Below are positions 54,804-63,311 of a DNA stretch of 64,000 nucleotides, piece after piece. Each line of letters starts with the position of its first letter. Position 1 is the first letter of the stretch. The DNA lies in assembly GCA_965230045.1 (NCBI GenBank), contig OZ245940.1, forward strand, positions 4,278,001-4,342,000, written 5' to 3'. The notes beneath the pieces are model-generated. The model had not been told where the DNA came from. It did no database searches and saw only the letters and a list, made by a program, of their open reading frames with translations. The stretch is from G963662905 sp965230045. Lineage in GTDB: Bacteria; Bacteroidota; Bacteroidia; Bacteroidales; WRLA01. The position numbers were made by a program, and so were the translations under genes.

Positions 54804-55754
54804 TTATTTTTGCGAAATAATTTCAATGAACTGACCTGCAATGAAATCTAATTTGGGATGCTTAAGTAAAGCCTGAACCCAATGTTCAGGCACGGCTTTA
54901 AAACCAAACTTTGACCCCAATATACTGCCTGCAATGCAAGCATTTGTATCTGCATCACCGCCTTCGTTTATGATACGCAAAATACCTTCTTCAAAGGAAG
55001 CTGCATTAAAATAGCTCCATATTCCGGCATTTAAGGCTTTTAGCGTATAACCCATGCTTTTAGGCTCATCAAGTTGCAGTAAGCTAATGTCAACTTTGGG
55101 ATTGTTGATGTATTGGATAATCCTGGGATCGTATCCTTGCATTATATTATGGAGCTGAGGCCATGATAATGGCTTGTGATTGAGTTCTCCCAAAATGATA
55201 TGCGCCATTATTTTGCAGCTATCGACGCAACGTGGATCGAAATGTGTGAGCTGGCAGATGCGTTCACAATTATGTAACACTTCCGGTTCGTCCCAATAAT
55301 TATAGGCACAAACAATTCCGTTTCTCATTAATGCGCCATTCGGAGCAATATCTTTTTTCTTAAGCTTCCAGACAATTTCCGCACCTTTTGCAGGAAATTT
55401 AGTGTATTGAGGCAGTGACATTACCCTGTAAGTGGTCAGGCCAAGACCCATCCCACTGGTATCCATCCAATGTTTGAAACGGGATGCAATATCAAGCTCA
55501 TCTACTTGCCCCTTCGCTATAAGACTATTGGCAATACATAAAAACATATCGGTATCATCAGTCCATGAGCCTTTTTCCCAACGGGAGCGGTGTTTGTCCT
55601 GAATAATTTGGTCATAGAAATGATACCCATTAGGATAATATTGAGCTATTTGATCTTTGGAAAGAAACTCAGTTCCTAATCCCAAAGCATCCCCAATCGC
55701 CTGACCGAATATCAGCCCTTTGATTTTATTTGATTGAATTTCGCTATGTTTCAT
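54804..55754 (-). CDS. ADP-ribosylglycohydrolase (DraG/ARH family)
   Basis: A 316-residue enzyme that hydrolyses ADP-ribose from proteins or nucleic acids. It opens with KIKGLIFGQAIGDALGLGTEF, then has WTDDTDM (64-70) whose Thr-Asp-Asp binds the first Mg2+, and near the C-terminus EGGDADTNACIAGSILG, which completes the two-metal site. No ADP-ribosyltransferase is seen beside it. In this setting it might reverse toxin or phage ADP-ribosylation; that is inference. No gene is seen in 55755-55914. Confidence 0.88.
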   Translation of the reverse strand: MKHSEIQSNKIKGLIFGQAIGDALGLGTEFLSKDQIAQYYPNGYHFYDQIIQDKHRSRWEKGSWTDDTDMFLCIANSLIAKGQVDELDIASRFKHWMDTSGMGLGLTTYRVMSLPQYTKFPAKGAEIVWKLKKKDIAPNGALMRNGIVCAYNYWDEPEVLHNCERICQLTHFDPRCVDSCKIMAHIILGELNHKPLSWPQLHNIMQGYDPRIIQYINNPKVDISLLQLDEPKSMGYTLKALNAGIWSYFNAASFEEGILRIINEGGDADTNACIAGSILGSKFGFKAVPEHWVQALLKHPKLDFIAGQFIEIISQK

Positions 55755-55914
55755 TTGGACGTATTGGGCTATGAATTAAATATTCATCGAATCTCGTTAG
55801 CTACTACCACTTAAATTGTGGGGCAATATAACCGGAATATGCAGTTTGTCCATACAAAGGCTAAGCATATCCTGGCAGCACTTTGATCGGATGGGCGAAT
55901 GCTTGCCCTCTCTT

Positions 55915-56799
55915 TTAGTTCTTATTCAATCCAAATGTCCTTGTTCCCAATTTTTCCTTCCATAGGCTTTCAGCATCAATACAATCTTTCTGTGAAGCGT
56001 TTTTGGGGAGGACTTCCAGAATGGAGTACTGAAAATTATCATAGAAATTACTGTCATTTTCCATCAATGCAATCAACTCTTTGTTGCCTCCGGTAAAATT
56101 TCCCTTTGCATAACTTTCCCATCGCTGCCAAAGTCCGTTTTGCCCGAAAGTTGTACCGATGTATTGATTCCCTGTTTTCTTATCCAGAATCATATAAACT
56201 GCTTGAAGCCTTGTTAGAGATTCATACCATTTCGCATGTGTTTGAGGATTATAAATTATGGTTTTCAGTTCTTTGGCACTGATTCTGATTTTCATTAATC
56301 CCGGGAATTCATCCACAAAATGGTAAGGCAATATTTTCACTACTTCTTTATCCTTTACTTTCCCGTAAGTATTATACCATCCTCTTGGTGTAACCCAGTC
56401 GATTATTAGCCTGTTTTCATATTTCGCAAACTCATTCATTTTCTCCAGTACCATATATAAATCAGTCTCTGGATTTAAAGGACAGCAGTGCTTTTGTAAG
56501 GGCAAGGAGTAATTTGGCAGATCCTGGTCTTCTTTAATCCCCAAGTTCCTATAAACCCCATATAGTTTCGCCTGGTTATATGGTTCAGCAAGAAAACTAA
56601 CAATGGTTTTGCAAGTTCTAAAGGAGGGTTTCTTTCTTTGAAAGCTTTGATATTCTTCAATTAGGTTTTTTTGAAGCATCTCGTTCAAGTTCTCATGATA
56701 ATGCCTTACCAAAACAACACCTCCTTTTTTGCTCAAGCTGTCAAGGGGTAATATATCCTGTAAGTAGATTTTATCTGTATTGGGTTGACCATCAGTCAT
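55915..56799 (-). CDS. Protein with C-terminal GIY-YIG nuclease domain
   Basis: About 294 residues. The C-terminal 100 residues are a GIY-YIG domain: AVYMILDKKTGNQYIGTTFG holds both signature strands (VYM and YIG), followed by LWQRWESYA with the Arg and a Glu-bearing helix. The N-terminal 190 residues are not recognised. The ATG at 56799 is chosen since it overlaps the previous gene by 8 bp (ATGACTGA), which couples the two genes; an in-frame ATG 57 bp upstream is less likely. It could cut foreign DNA, alone or with the upstream nuclease. Confidence 0.75.
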   Translation of the reverse strand: MTDGQPNTDKIYLQDILPLDSLSKKGGVVLVRHYHENLNEMLQKNLIEEYQSFQRKKPSFRTCKTIVSFLAEPYNQAKLYGVYRNLGIKEDQDLPNYSLPLQKHCCPLNPETDLYMVLEKMNEFAKYENRLIIDWVTPRGWYNTYGKVKDKEVVKILPYHFVDEFPGLMKIRISAKELKTIIYNPQTHAKWYESLTRLQAVYMILDKKTGNQYIGTTFGQNGLWQRWESYAKGNFTGGNKELIALMENDSNFYDNFQYSILEVLPKNASQKDCIDAESLWKEKLGTRTFGLNKN

Positions 56800-57814
56800 T
56801 GTTTGCAATTTCTTTAAGAACCTCATTAAGTAAATCCCGATATTTGCTAAGCACAATATAATTGTTTTTCACTTCGCCAGTACTTCCGCCAGATTCAAAC
56901 TCAATTATTTGCCTGAAATGGGGATTTGATTTTTTCGTCAGGAATTGAGATATGTTACTTAAGTATCTTCCGGCTTGACCAACATCTATACCAATACCTT
57001 TTGCTTGTAGGCTTACCTTTAACTCTTCTCTGTCGTATTTTTTATTTTGTTCTAAGATTATCTCAAGAAAGGCAATAACTCTGGGAATTAAATCTGATTT
57101 TCGGGTTAAAGAAGATTTCAGTTCTTTTTTCAGGGTAAGGATGTCGTAATCACTTTTTTCGAGTGAAAATGAGCTTGATTTTGTCTGCCTAACCTCCTTT
57201 TGTTTTTTCTCCTTTTTAACCAGATAGTCCTCTGCCTCCGGTAATGGAATAATTTTAGCTGGTGCAATAAATAAATCCCCGGTGTCGTCAATGTATGGAG
57301 TAAAACGAACGCAAGATAATTCGATCCCATAATCACGTAGCCATAAAACGGCTGAGATTACGTCAGAATGAAACTCTTTTGACACGAGAATAATTCTTTG
57401 CTTATTATTTAGCTCCTCAAAATTTTCTGCTTCTATAAATTTTTCAATTTCCGTTTCTGCTTCATCTTCTGTAGTTCCCAAATATTCAGCGTATTGACGA
57501 AAAATTTCTGCATTAGTGAAATTCGAGCAATAAGACGCATACTTTATGGCCTGCCAATCGACATTTCGACCTGAATCGTCTCTTTTTAGTTCAATTATAA
57601 CGAGGTTTGATTTTTTGTCTATTGCCAATAAGTCAATGCGGATATCTGAGGGTAATGAAACTTCTTTCCCTATGATTAATAAGTCCTCGTCAATAATCTC
57701 CGGATTTTTTTCTACCCATTCCTGAATGTCATAACGCTCTTTCAAATTTTCATTGCAAAAGGTTGTCTTGGCCATTCGTTTTAGTACCTTGTTCTCAATA
57801 TCAACTTTATACAT
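56792..57814 (-). CDS. PD-(D/E)XK nuclease (NucS/DUF91-like)
   Basis: A 340-residue protein. The N-terminal 130 residues form a nuclease fold: RIDLLAIDKKSNLVIIELKRD gives Asp61, Glu75 and Lys77 as the PD-(D/E)XK site, preceded by the capping helix IQEWVEKNPEII. The C-terminal half is helical and charged with a possible winged helix. It is the first gene of a two-gene operon with the GIY-YIG protein. The closest recognised group is the NucS/DUF91-type nucleases. Confidence 0.8.
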   Translation of the reverse strand: MYKVDIENKVLKRMAKTTFCNENLKERYDIQEWVEKNPEIIDEDLLIIGKEVSLPSDIRIDLLAIDKKSNLVIIELKRDDSGRNVDWQAIKYASYCSNFTNAEIFRQYAEYLGTTEDEAETEIEKFIEAENFEELNNKQRIILVSKEFHSDVISAVLWLRDYGIELSCVRFTPYIDDTGDLFIAPAKIIPLPEAEDYLVKKEKKQKEVRQTKSSSFSLEKSDYDILTLKKELKSSLTRKSDLIPRVIAFLEIILEQNKKYDREELKVSLQAKGIGIDVGQAGRYLSNISQFLTKKSNPHFRQIIEFESGGSTGEVKNNYIVLSKYRDLLNEVLKEIANND

Positions 57815-58071
57815 GAATCGTATTTTAATTATGCGCAGCAGCTCCTCAAGTTGTTGCCAACAATTTTATCCTTAAATAATCATCACATAGGCTAAACTCC
57901 ATACCTTCGATTACATATAAGGCATTACCTCAAAAAATCTGAATGGATCGAATCCCATGTACTGTTTGTTGTCTCCACACAAAGTTACTAATCCTATTTA
58001 ACAAACAACGATATTTTATTGAAATCTTTTGCGCCTTTAATCTGTTCCAATGATTTGGAGAAACGAAGAGC

Positions 58072-58437
58072 TTGCTCCTTTTGTTGCGGTGCTGTTGGGT
58101 GAGTGTTTTCAAAACACTGATCCCCCTGAAAACTCAGGTTGACACTGCTATTGAGGGAGCTAATGAGGGAGCTAATGGGGGAGCTATTGACGGAGCAACT
58201 ATAACCACTAAACGCAAACTTTCTGTTCTGCTCAAAACAATAGCTACTAATGAAGGTAAACGCACGCCTGAATATAAAGAGATTACCAAACTTGGCAGCG
58301 AAAGAACACTCGAAAGATATATTGAGCAGCTAAAAGACGCGGGTTATATCCATTTTAAAGGAGATGCCCCGCAGACAGGAGGTTATTTTATTACCGATAA
58401 ACTGAAAAAAATAATTGGCAAAGAACCTCCGGCTTAA
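58072..58437 (+). pseudogene. C-terminal remnant of an AlbA_2-type regulator
   Basis: From about 58150 this frame reads EGANEGANGGAIDGAT and then a winged helix (KRKLSVLLKTIATNEGKRTP, then RTLERYIEQLKDAGYIHFKG and DAPQTGGYFITDKLKKII). That is the typical C-terminus of AlbA_2/ATP-binding regulators: repeat linker plus winged helix. The N-terminal 400 or so residues are missing and there is no good ATG (first start is TTG). A 30-codon open frame at 58050 in another phase overlaps it. Probably a decayed second copy. 57815-58049 shows no gene. Confidence 0.6.
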
Positions 58438-58559
58438 ACACAGATCAGCTTATGGTATAAGCTGCGGAAAAATTATCACAGCCAACAAACAGATTGCTAC
58501 AATACAAATATGCTTAATGATGATATGGCGCCTGGACATAATCTGATTTCGGCAGGACT

Positions 58560-59540
58560 TTTTGAAAAACGTCTGGACGGAATTAGATTCTGCCCAATAT
58601 TTTGCCAGAAAACATGAGAATATCCCCTTAAATTGTTAGTGACGTAAGGATCAGTAAGTTAGACTAAAAACCACAAAGTTGTATTAAAAAAGTCTGGACA
58701 TAATCGTGTTTTGCCAGGACTTTTTCAAAAAAGTCTGGGCAAAATTGGATACTGCCCAATATTTTGCCGGAAAATATGAGAATATCCCCTTAAATTGTTA
58801 GTGACGTAAGGATCAGTAAGTTATACAAAAAACCACAAGGCTGTATTAAAAAAGTCTGGACGGAATTGGACTCTGACCAATATTTTGCCGGAAAATATAA
58901 GAATGTTAGTGACGTCAGGATCAGCAAGTTAGACTAAAAACCACAAGGCTGCACGAAAAAAGTCTGGAAATTGGATTTCGTCCAATACATTGCCAAAATA
59001 TGAGAATATCCCCTTAAATTGCTAGTGACGTAAGGATCAGTAAGTTAGAACAAAAACCACCAGGCTGCATGAACAAAGCCTGGGCGGAAATGGATTCTGC
59101 CCAATACTTTGCCAAAAAATACAAGAATGTTAGTGACGTCAGGATCAGTAAGTTAGGACAAAAACCACCAGGCTGCACGAAAAAAGTCTGGAAATTGGAT
59201 TTCGTCCAATACATTGCCAAAACATGAGAATATCCCCTTAAATTGTTAGTGACTTAAGGATCAGTAAGTTAGAACAAAAACCACCAGACTGCATGAACAA
59301 AGCCTGGGCGGAAATGGATTCTGCCCAATACTTTGCCAAAAAATACAAGAATGTTAGTGACGTAAGGATCAGTAAGTTAGACGAAAAATCACAAGGTTGC
59401 ATGAAAAAAGTCTGGGCGAAATTGGATTTTTTCAAATACATTGCCGGAAGATATGAAAACGTTAGTGACGTCAGGATCAGCAAGTTAGACTAAAAACCAC
59501 AAAGTTATATTAAAAAAATCTGGACGGAATGGCGATTTTT
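58560..59540. repeat. Eight-unit non-coding repeat array, 108/116-bp period
   Basis: The core TTAGTGACGTAAGGATCAG (or GACGTCAGG) recurs at 58641, 58803, 58911, 59027, 59135, 59251, 59359 and 59467 (position of GACGT or GACTT). After the first gap of 162 bp, spacings are 108, 116, 108, 116, 108 and 108. Two unit types alternate: one has ATGAGAATATCCCCTTAAATTG before the core, the other lacks it. Each unit also has ATTnGCC-rich and CCACnAGGCTGCA parts. No gene is seen; open frames on the minus strand follow from the repeat itself. Confidence 0.85.
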
Positions 59541-59552
59541 CCTGTGCTTATT

Positions 59553-59796
59553 TAGAGTTTGTTCATGAATCGGGTTTCTGATTCAGAGTGTTCGAGGTCG
59601 AGAAGTTATCCTGGGATGCGCCGCGACGTGCTGAGCGTCCTGTACTGAGCGAAGCCGAAGTAAGCCGAAGTATATGTATTTCACTGGAAACGAGGAGTCC
59701 CGTCTGTACGGGATGCCTGTGCTGAGCTTGCCGAAGAAACTGTTTCCAGCAAAAGTTATAATCCGAAGCTTCGGGAGACATTATAGACAAGCTCTA
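59553..59796. mobile_element. MITE-like element, long copy
   Basis: It begins TAGAGTTTGTTCATGAATC and ends GACATTATAGACAAGCTCTA, matching the imperfect terminal inverted repeats of the element at 62502-62648. The middle, with GCTGAGC and AGCCGAAG repeats, is GC-rich and hairpin-forming. No coding capacity is seen. Confidence 0.55.
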
Positions 59797-59879
59797 TCTA
59801 GAAAATATAATTGCCCCCTCTTACATGGCTAAACAATTCATCGATGACGAGTTCAGAGGGTAATCAGCTGTCCGTAAAA

Positions 59880-60620
59880 AAAAAGTCCGGACATAATCAC
59901 GTTTTGCCCAGACTTTTTCCAAAAAAGTCTGGGCAAAATGGTGTTTTGTCTGGGCAAATTGGTGTTTTGTCTGGGCAAAATGGTGTTTTGTCTGGACATT
60001 TCATAAATTGTTGGTACATTTTCGTATTTGTTTAATTACTTTATAACTAATTGCTGGACTAGATATTCATACGGCTGCTATAAAAAATGCCTGGACAAAT
60101 TCGCGTTTTGCCCAGACTTTTCCTAAAAAAGTCTGGGCAAAATGGCGTTTTGCCAGGACTTTTTCAAAAAAGTCTGGACGAAATGGTATTTCGCCCAGAC
60201 ACTTTATGAAAATGTCAGCACATTCCAATATTCTTTTAATTACACTAAGATTAAACAACGTAGTAGGCATATAATTTGGAGCTTATCAGCTACCCCAATA
60301 CTAAATCGCGTTCCGAAAGAACGTGTTTATGATGCCGGAACAAATGGCAATCAATCCTTTGCAACTTAAAAACGCGCGTACATAAGCACATTCCGGAAGG
60401 ACGCTTTTCAAAAATGCCTGGACATAATTGAGTATTGTCCGGACTTTTTTTAAAAAATGTCAGCACAATCTCACGAGCGATTAATTACGTCATTAAAAGT
60501 AGATGAAACAGGATTTTAATTGGAGTTTATCAGGAAACACCCATACATATTTGCTCTGATGCAGGGCGCTTATTAAAATTTCTGGACATAAAGGAGTATT
60601 GCCCAGGGATTATCAGGAAA
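59880..60620. repeat. Scattered GTCTGG hairpin repeats
   Basis: Variants of AAAGTCTGGGCAAAATGG recur many times, including three close tandem copies between 59926 and 59990. Several form perfect or near-perfect hairpins such as GCCCAGACTTTTTCC with AAAAAAGTCTGGGC (59906-59934) and a similar one at 60109-60137; related forms lie at 58710-58740 and 60150-60178. They resemble REP/BIME-type palindromes. No gene is seen; the 107-codon minus frame at 60613-60936 has only a short natural-looking start. Confidence 0.7.
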
Positions 60621-61010
60621 TGATAGTACATCCCTGTATTAAGCTAGTCAATTGATCCGCCGTTTGCGAAAAAGACAAGCAACATGTCAGTACCAAAAAA
60701 GTCCATACATATCCGCCTTGGGGCGGGACGTTTTGAAAACTGTCAGAACTAAAAAAACATCCACAATATAAAGGTCGCAGAGGCACAACGCAATCCAAAG
60801 AAATTTCTTTTGATGATTGCACTAATCTAATAGATAACCCATTGTTAACCAGATCACCAGGGACAATGACCAGTTTATCAGCTTCTACAGGAAATAAGGT
60901 TTTCTTTGAAATATATTCCACAACCAAACTATTCATTATTAATTATTGAGTTCTATCGGATTAAGCGAATTATTCATTAGCTATAATATTTAATCATATC
61001 AGCAAAATTC

Positions 61011-61253
61011 TCACAGCCGATCCCAGTTACCATTACCACTCTTAGAAACAGCATAGCGCTCAAGTAATTCAGCTTTAAGCAAACCAGGGTCAAAGCGCAC
61101 ACTTCGACCTATCTTAATGGCAGATATTAACCTTTCTGCAACTAATTTCTCCAAAGTTCTTTTGCTCAAGTTAACTAAAGATGCCGCTTCATCATAGGTA
61201 ATCCACTTCTCCTCGTTATTAATTACTGATTTTAAAAGATCGTTTGTGTTCAT
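61011..61253 (-). CDS. Excisionase-like HTH protein
   Basis: 80 residues. The core WITYDEAASLVNLSKRTLEK followed by ERLISAIKIGRSVRFDPGLL is a MerR/excisionase-type winged HTH (helix_turn_helix_17 group). Genes of this kind direct excision or repress element genes. It lies 1.7 kb inside attR, and reads away from it. A minus-strand TACTTTTG -7 box lies at 61294-61301. It could bind arm or CCGCA sites; that is inference. Confidence 0.8.
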   Translation of the reverse strand: MNTNDLLKSVINNEEKWITYDEAASLVNLSKRTLEKLVAERLISAIKIGRSVRFDPGLLKAELLERYAVSKSGNGNWDRL

Positions 61254-62501
61254 GTAGTTAAATGAATTTTAATTTTAAAAATCTACGATTCACCAAAAGT
61301 ACAAAATTAATTTTACGCACCATGGGAAGTCAAAATCGCACCAAAATATCTTAATATCTGATATTTAGCTACTTAAATAATTTTGGCGTTAATATACCCC
61401 CGTTTTGTTGATAACTTGTTAATAACTTTTATACAATATTTCCGCATGCAGGCCTAAAATCGCTATCTTTGCACCAAATTTTGAGTAGTAAATATAAGTT
61501 TTGATCACTAAGTTCTCAAATATTTCTCAGGCTCGGTTATAGACCAAAATAAAGAACATAGACTTTCGCCACCAAAATATCAATCCAAGCTCCCCACCAT
61601 TATTCAACTATTAAGGAAGCGCTATACAAGTTTATCGCCAAACCGCTTCAAACTACAAACATAAACTGAAGGTTCCTCCGTACCTTAATATAATGAAGTG
61701 CAAAATACAGGGGCTTGATAATTTCATACCGCATCTGCTTCGAATCAGATATAAGAAAATTCCAATCAGAACCTACACCTTCTATCCCCCTTTTTTGATC
61801 CCAACCAATCAGAGCAAAAAGCAATAATCTCAATTCTAACCTGATTAATTTAGGGAATTTCGTGATGGGTACATTCGACATGCGCAGCAACCAAACACAA
61901 AATGCAAGAAAAGAAAGGGGGCGGAATTTATTTACGCGCAGAAATAGCCACAGCAATTTCAAACCGGAACATGTGTTAGAAGATCGTTATGTAAGTGTAA
62001 GATGTAATAAAACATTAGAATATAAATTGATGCATTGCGCCGCCTTGGGGAAATCGTATATTCCAACAAAGGTTAGTTTTGCAGCAGTTTCTGCTCGTAA
62101 TAGATTTTATAATGTATGTCCTGGGCTTAGCACCAAAAAAAGCATTCCTTTCTTTTACAGCCGCCTGTACTCCAAATAGAATTTTTTAGAAATTATTCAG
62201 GCTTAATCAGGGCAAACGCATCTTGATCAAGCTATATTTGTCAGGCTGGATATTTGTTGCGTTTGAAAAAAACTTACGTCTTGTGTCAGATTGATATATT
62301 ACAGTTTTTCTGTTTGAAAGCACAAAGCAGCAAATTGCTTCATTTGCGAAAACCAGAGAGGTTATAAGCTTAACAAGAACCCTCAACAGCCTGAAAATGC
62401 CGCAAAAAGATAAATCGGCTTAGACCGCAGAGCGGTCAATTATGTATAAAGAGTTACCACAGAACGCCACATACGACCCCGTCCGGGGTCGAACCTTTAA
62501 T
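61254..62501. other. Largely non-coding stretch near the right end
   Basis: Contains a plus-strand TATCTTTG box at 61464-61471 with no clear gene after it, and two opposed weak frames (61648-61962 minus; 61865-62179 plus). Nothing else was recognised. Confidence 0.4.
61865..62179 (+). CDS. Possible small basic protein
   Basis: A 104-codon ATG frame with a very basic N-terminus (RSNQTQNARKERGRNLFTRR) and Cys residues later (SVRCNKTLEYKLMHC). No family is recognised, codon use is uneven, and a promoter at 61464 is too far to be convincing. It may be a decayed gene or chance. Confidence 0.25.
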   Translation: MGTFDMRSNQTQNARKERGRNLFTRRNSHSNFKPEHVLEDRYVSVRCNKTLEYKLMHCAALGKSYIPTKVSFAAVSARNRFYNVCPGLSTKKSIPFFYSRLYSK

Positions 62502-62648
62502 TAGAGTTCGTCTATAAAGTCCAACTTCAGCGTTGTTGCTCAAAATCTAAATCCTCATCCCGTATCTACGGGACTGCGGTTTAGATTTTTCACACGCCTT
62601 GAATTTGAACTTTAAAGAGCAAACTCCCGACATTATAGACAGACTCTA
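62502..62648. mobile_element. MITE-like element, short copy
   Basis: 147 bp ending in imperfect inverted repeats TAGAGTTCGTCTATAAAGTC and, at the right, GACATTATAGACAGACTCTA. The flanks TTAAT and ATTAA extend the symmetry. The middle has a CCCGTATCTACGGG hairpin. No gene inside. It is related to 59553-59796. Confidence 0.65.
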
Positions 62649-62835
62649 ATTAACATTTCCTTTTATAGATATGCAATCCCTTTGGGATTGAAGCCGAAAT
62701 GGATTTAGACAGCTAACAGCTTTATTACCAATGAATTTGAAATGCATAGGAATAGGATTGTCAAAGAATGGTCTAATATTTATGATGCGTTTGCCCTGCA
62801 GGCATAATAAAATTTCCAGGATTTTTTTCTACCTT

Positions 62836-62856
62836 TGTTAGACGAAATGTTAGACG
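62836..62856 (+). promoter_or_regulatory. Right integrase arm-type site (double TGTTAGACG)
   Basis: Two direct TGTTAGACG copies separated by AAA, the same arrangement and orientation as at 7490-7510 beside attL. It lies 82 bp before attR. Confidence 0.65.
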
Positions 62857-62937
62857 ATTTTAATTTTTCGCAAAAAAATTATTTTATAAATGATTGATTT
62901 TAAGTATTTTAGATATGGTTTTGGCAGTGAAAAAACC

Positions 62938-62985
62938 TGCTTGACAGGCAAGAAGTCACTGGTTCGATTCCAGTACGCCCCACAC
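62938..62985 (+). repeat. attR: 48-bp copy of tRNA-Val 3' end
   Basis: Matches 7327-7374 at 47 of 48 positions. The 5' half of the tRNA is absent here, so this is not a gene. The next bases (CACTATAAATC) lead to a terminator, as expected of the original downstream flank of tRNA-Val. Confidence 0.95.
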
Positions 62986-62994
62986 TATAAATCA

Positions 62995-63029
62995 GCCTGT
63001 TACGAAATACTTTGTAGCAGGCTTTTTTT
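62995..63029 (+). terminator. Displaced terminator of tRNA-Val
   Basis: GCCTGTTAC (62995-63003) pairs with GTAGCAGGC (63014-63022) with one G-T wobble, followed by seven T. It lies 10 bp after attR and on the plus strand, so before integration it would have ended the tRNA-Val transcript. Confidence 0.8.
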
Positions 63030-63056
63030 ATGCGTCCATGAAAAATATCCTAAAAA

Positions 63057-63311
63057 TTATTCCTGAGGCTCGGCTGGTAATGCTTTGAGATGTTTGATGT
63101 AGCGTTGCATATTGAATGCTTCCCCAAAATTCATCAGGCGAAATATCTCAAAAGCCACACATTGCCCTATGAGCTGTTTGCACACAAAACCATCATAATC
63201 CGATTTGCGCAGGCGTTTAAAAGTTTCTTTGGTTTCCGGCGGGTTGTTGTCTTTCATTTGATTTTCCACAATCTCAAAAATCGCATCCCGCAAATCTTCA
63301 TTAATTTCCAT
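63057..63311 (-). CDS. Conserved-looking small hypothetical protein
   Basis: 84 residues, helical and charged (MEINEDLRDAIFEIVENQMK, then KETFKRLRKSDYDGF). No family is recognised. It resumes the more GC-balanced chromosome beyond attR and converges on the tRNA terminator. It is probably a real core gene because of its good start and even codon use. Confidence 0.55.
   Translation of the reverse strand: MEINEDLRDAIFEIVENQMKDNNPPETKETFKRLRKSDYDGFVCKQLIGQCVAFEIFRLMNFGEAFNMQRYIKHLKALPAEPQE

Larger units (their letters stand above)
7327..62985. mobile_element. 55.6-kb genomic island integrated in tRNA-Val(GAC)
   Basis: The island is bounded by a 48-bp direct repeat of the 3' end of tRNA-Val. A tyrosine integrase lies next to attL, directed inward, followed by a regulator, an HTH protein, a replication ATPase and a primase-like gene. 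The interior is visibly richer in A+T than the left flank and holds several defence cassettes. No relaxase, coupling protein, VirB-type or phage structural gene was found. It is therefore either a mobilisable or satellite-like element using a helper, or a non-self-transmissible island. Integrity of att sites, arm sites and integrase suggests that excision may still be possible. Confidence 0.9.

Noticed and set aside
59014..59483. Two minus-strand open frames with LILTSLTFLYFLAKYW repeats
   Set aside because: They arise from the periodic non-coding repeat; they lack ribosome-binding sites and break at each indel between units.
58560..60620. CRISPR array
   Set aside because: Repeats are long, imperfect, over 100 bp in period and unlike CRISPR repeats; spacers are repeats too, and no cas gene is present.
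60613..60936. 107-codon minus-strand frame after the excisionase-like gene
   Set aside because: The first 55 residues look natural, but the rest runs through repeat DNA. It could be the start of a truncated gene, but support is too weak to list as a gene.
61648..61962. 104-codon minus-strand frame
   Set aside because: Leu/Phe/Arg-rich translation of the strand opposite another weak frame, with no start signal or homology.
7375..62937. Relaxase, type IV secretion or phage structural genes
   Set aside because: None was found on either strand, so the island is not called conjugative or prophage.
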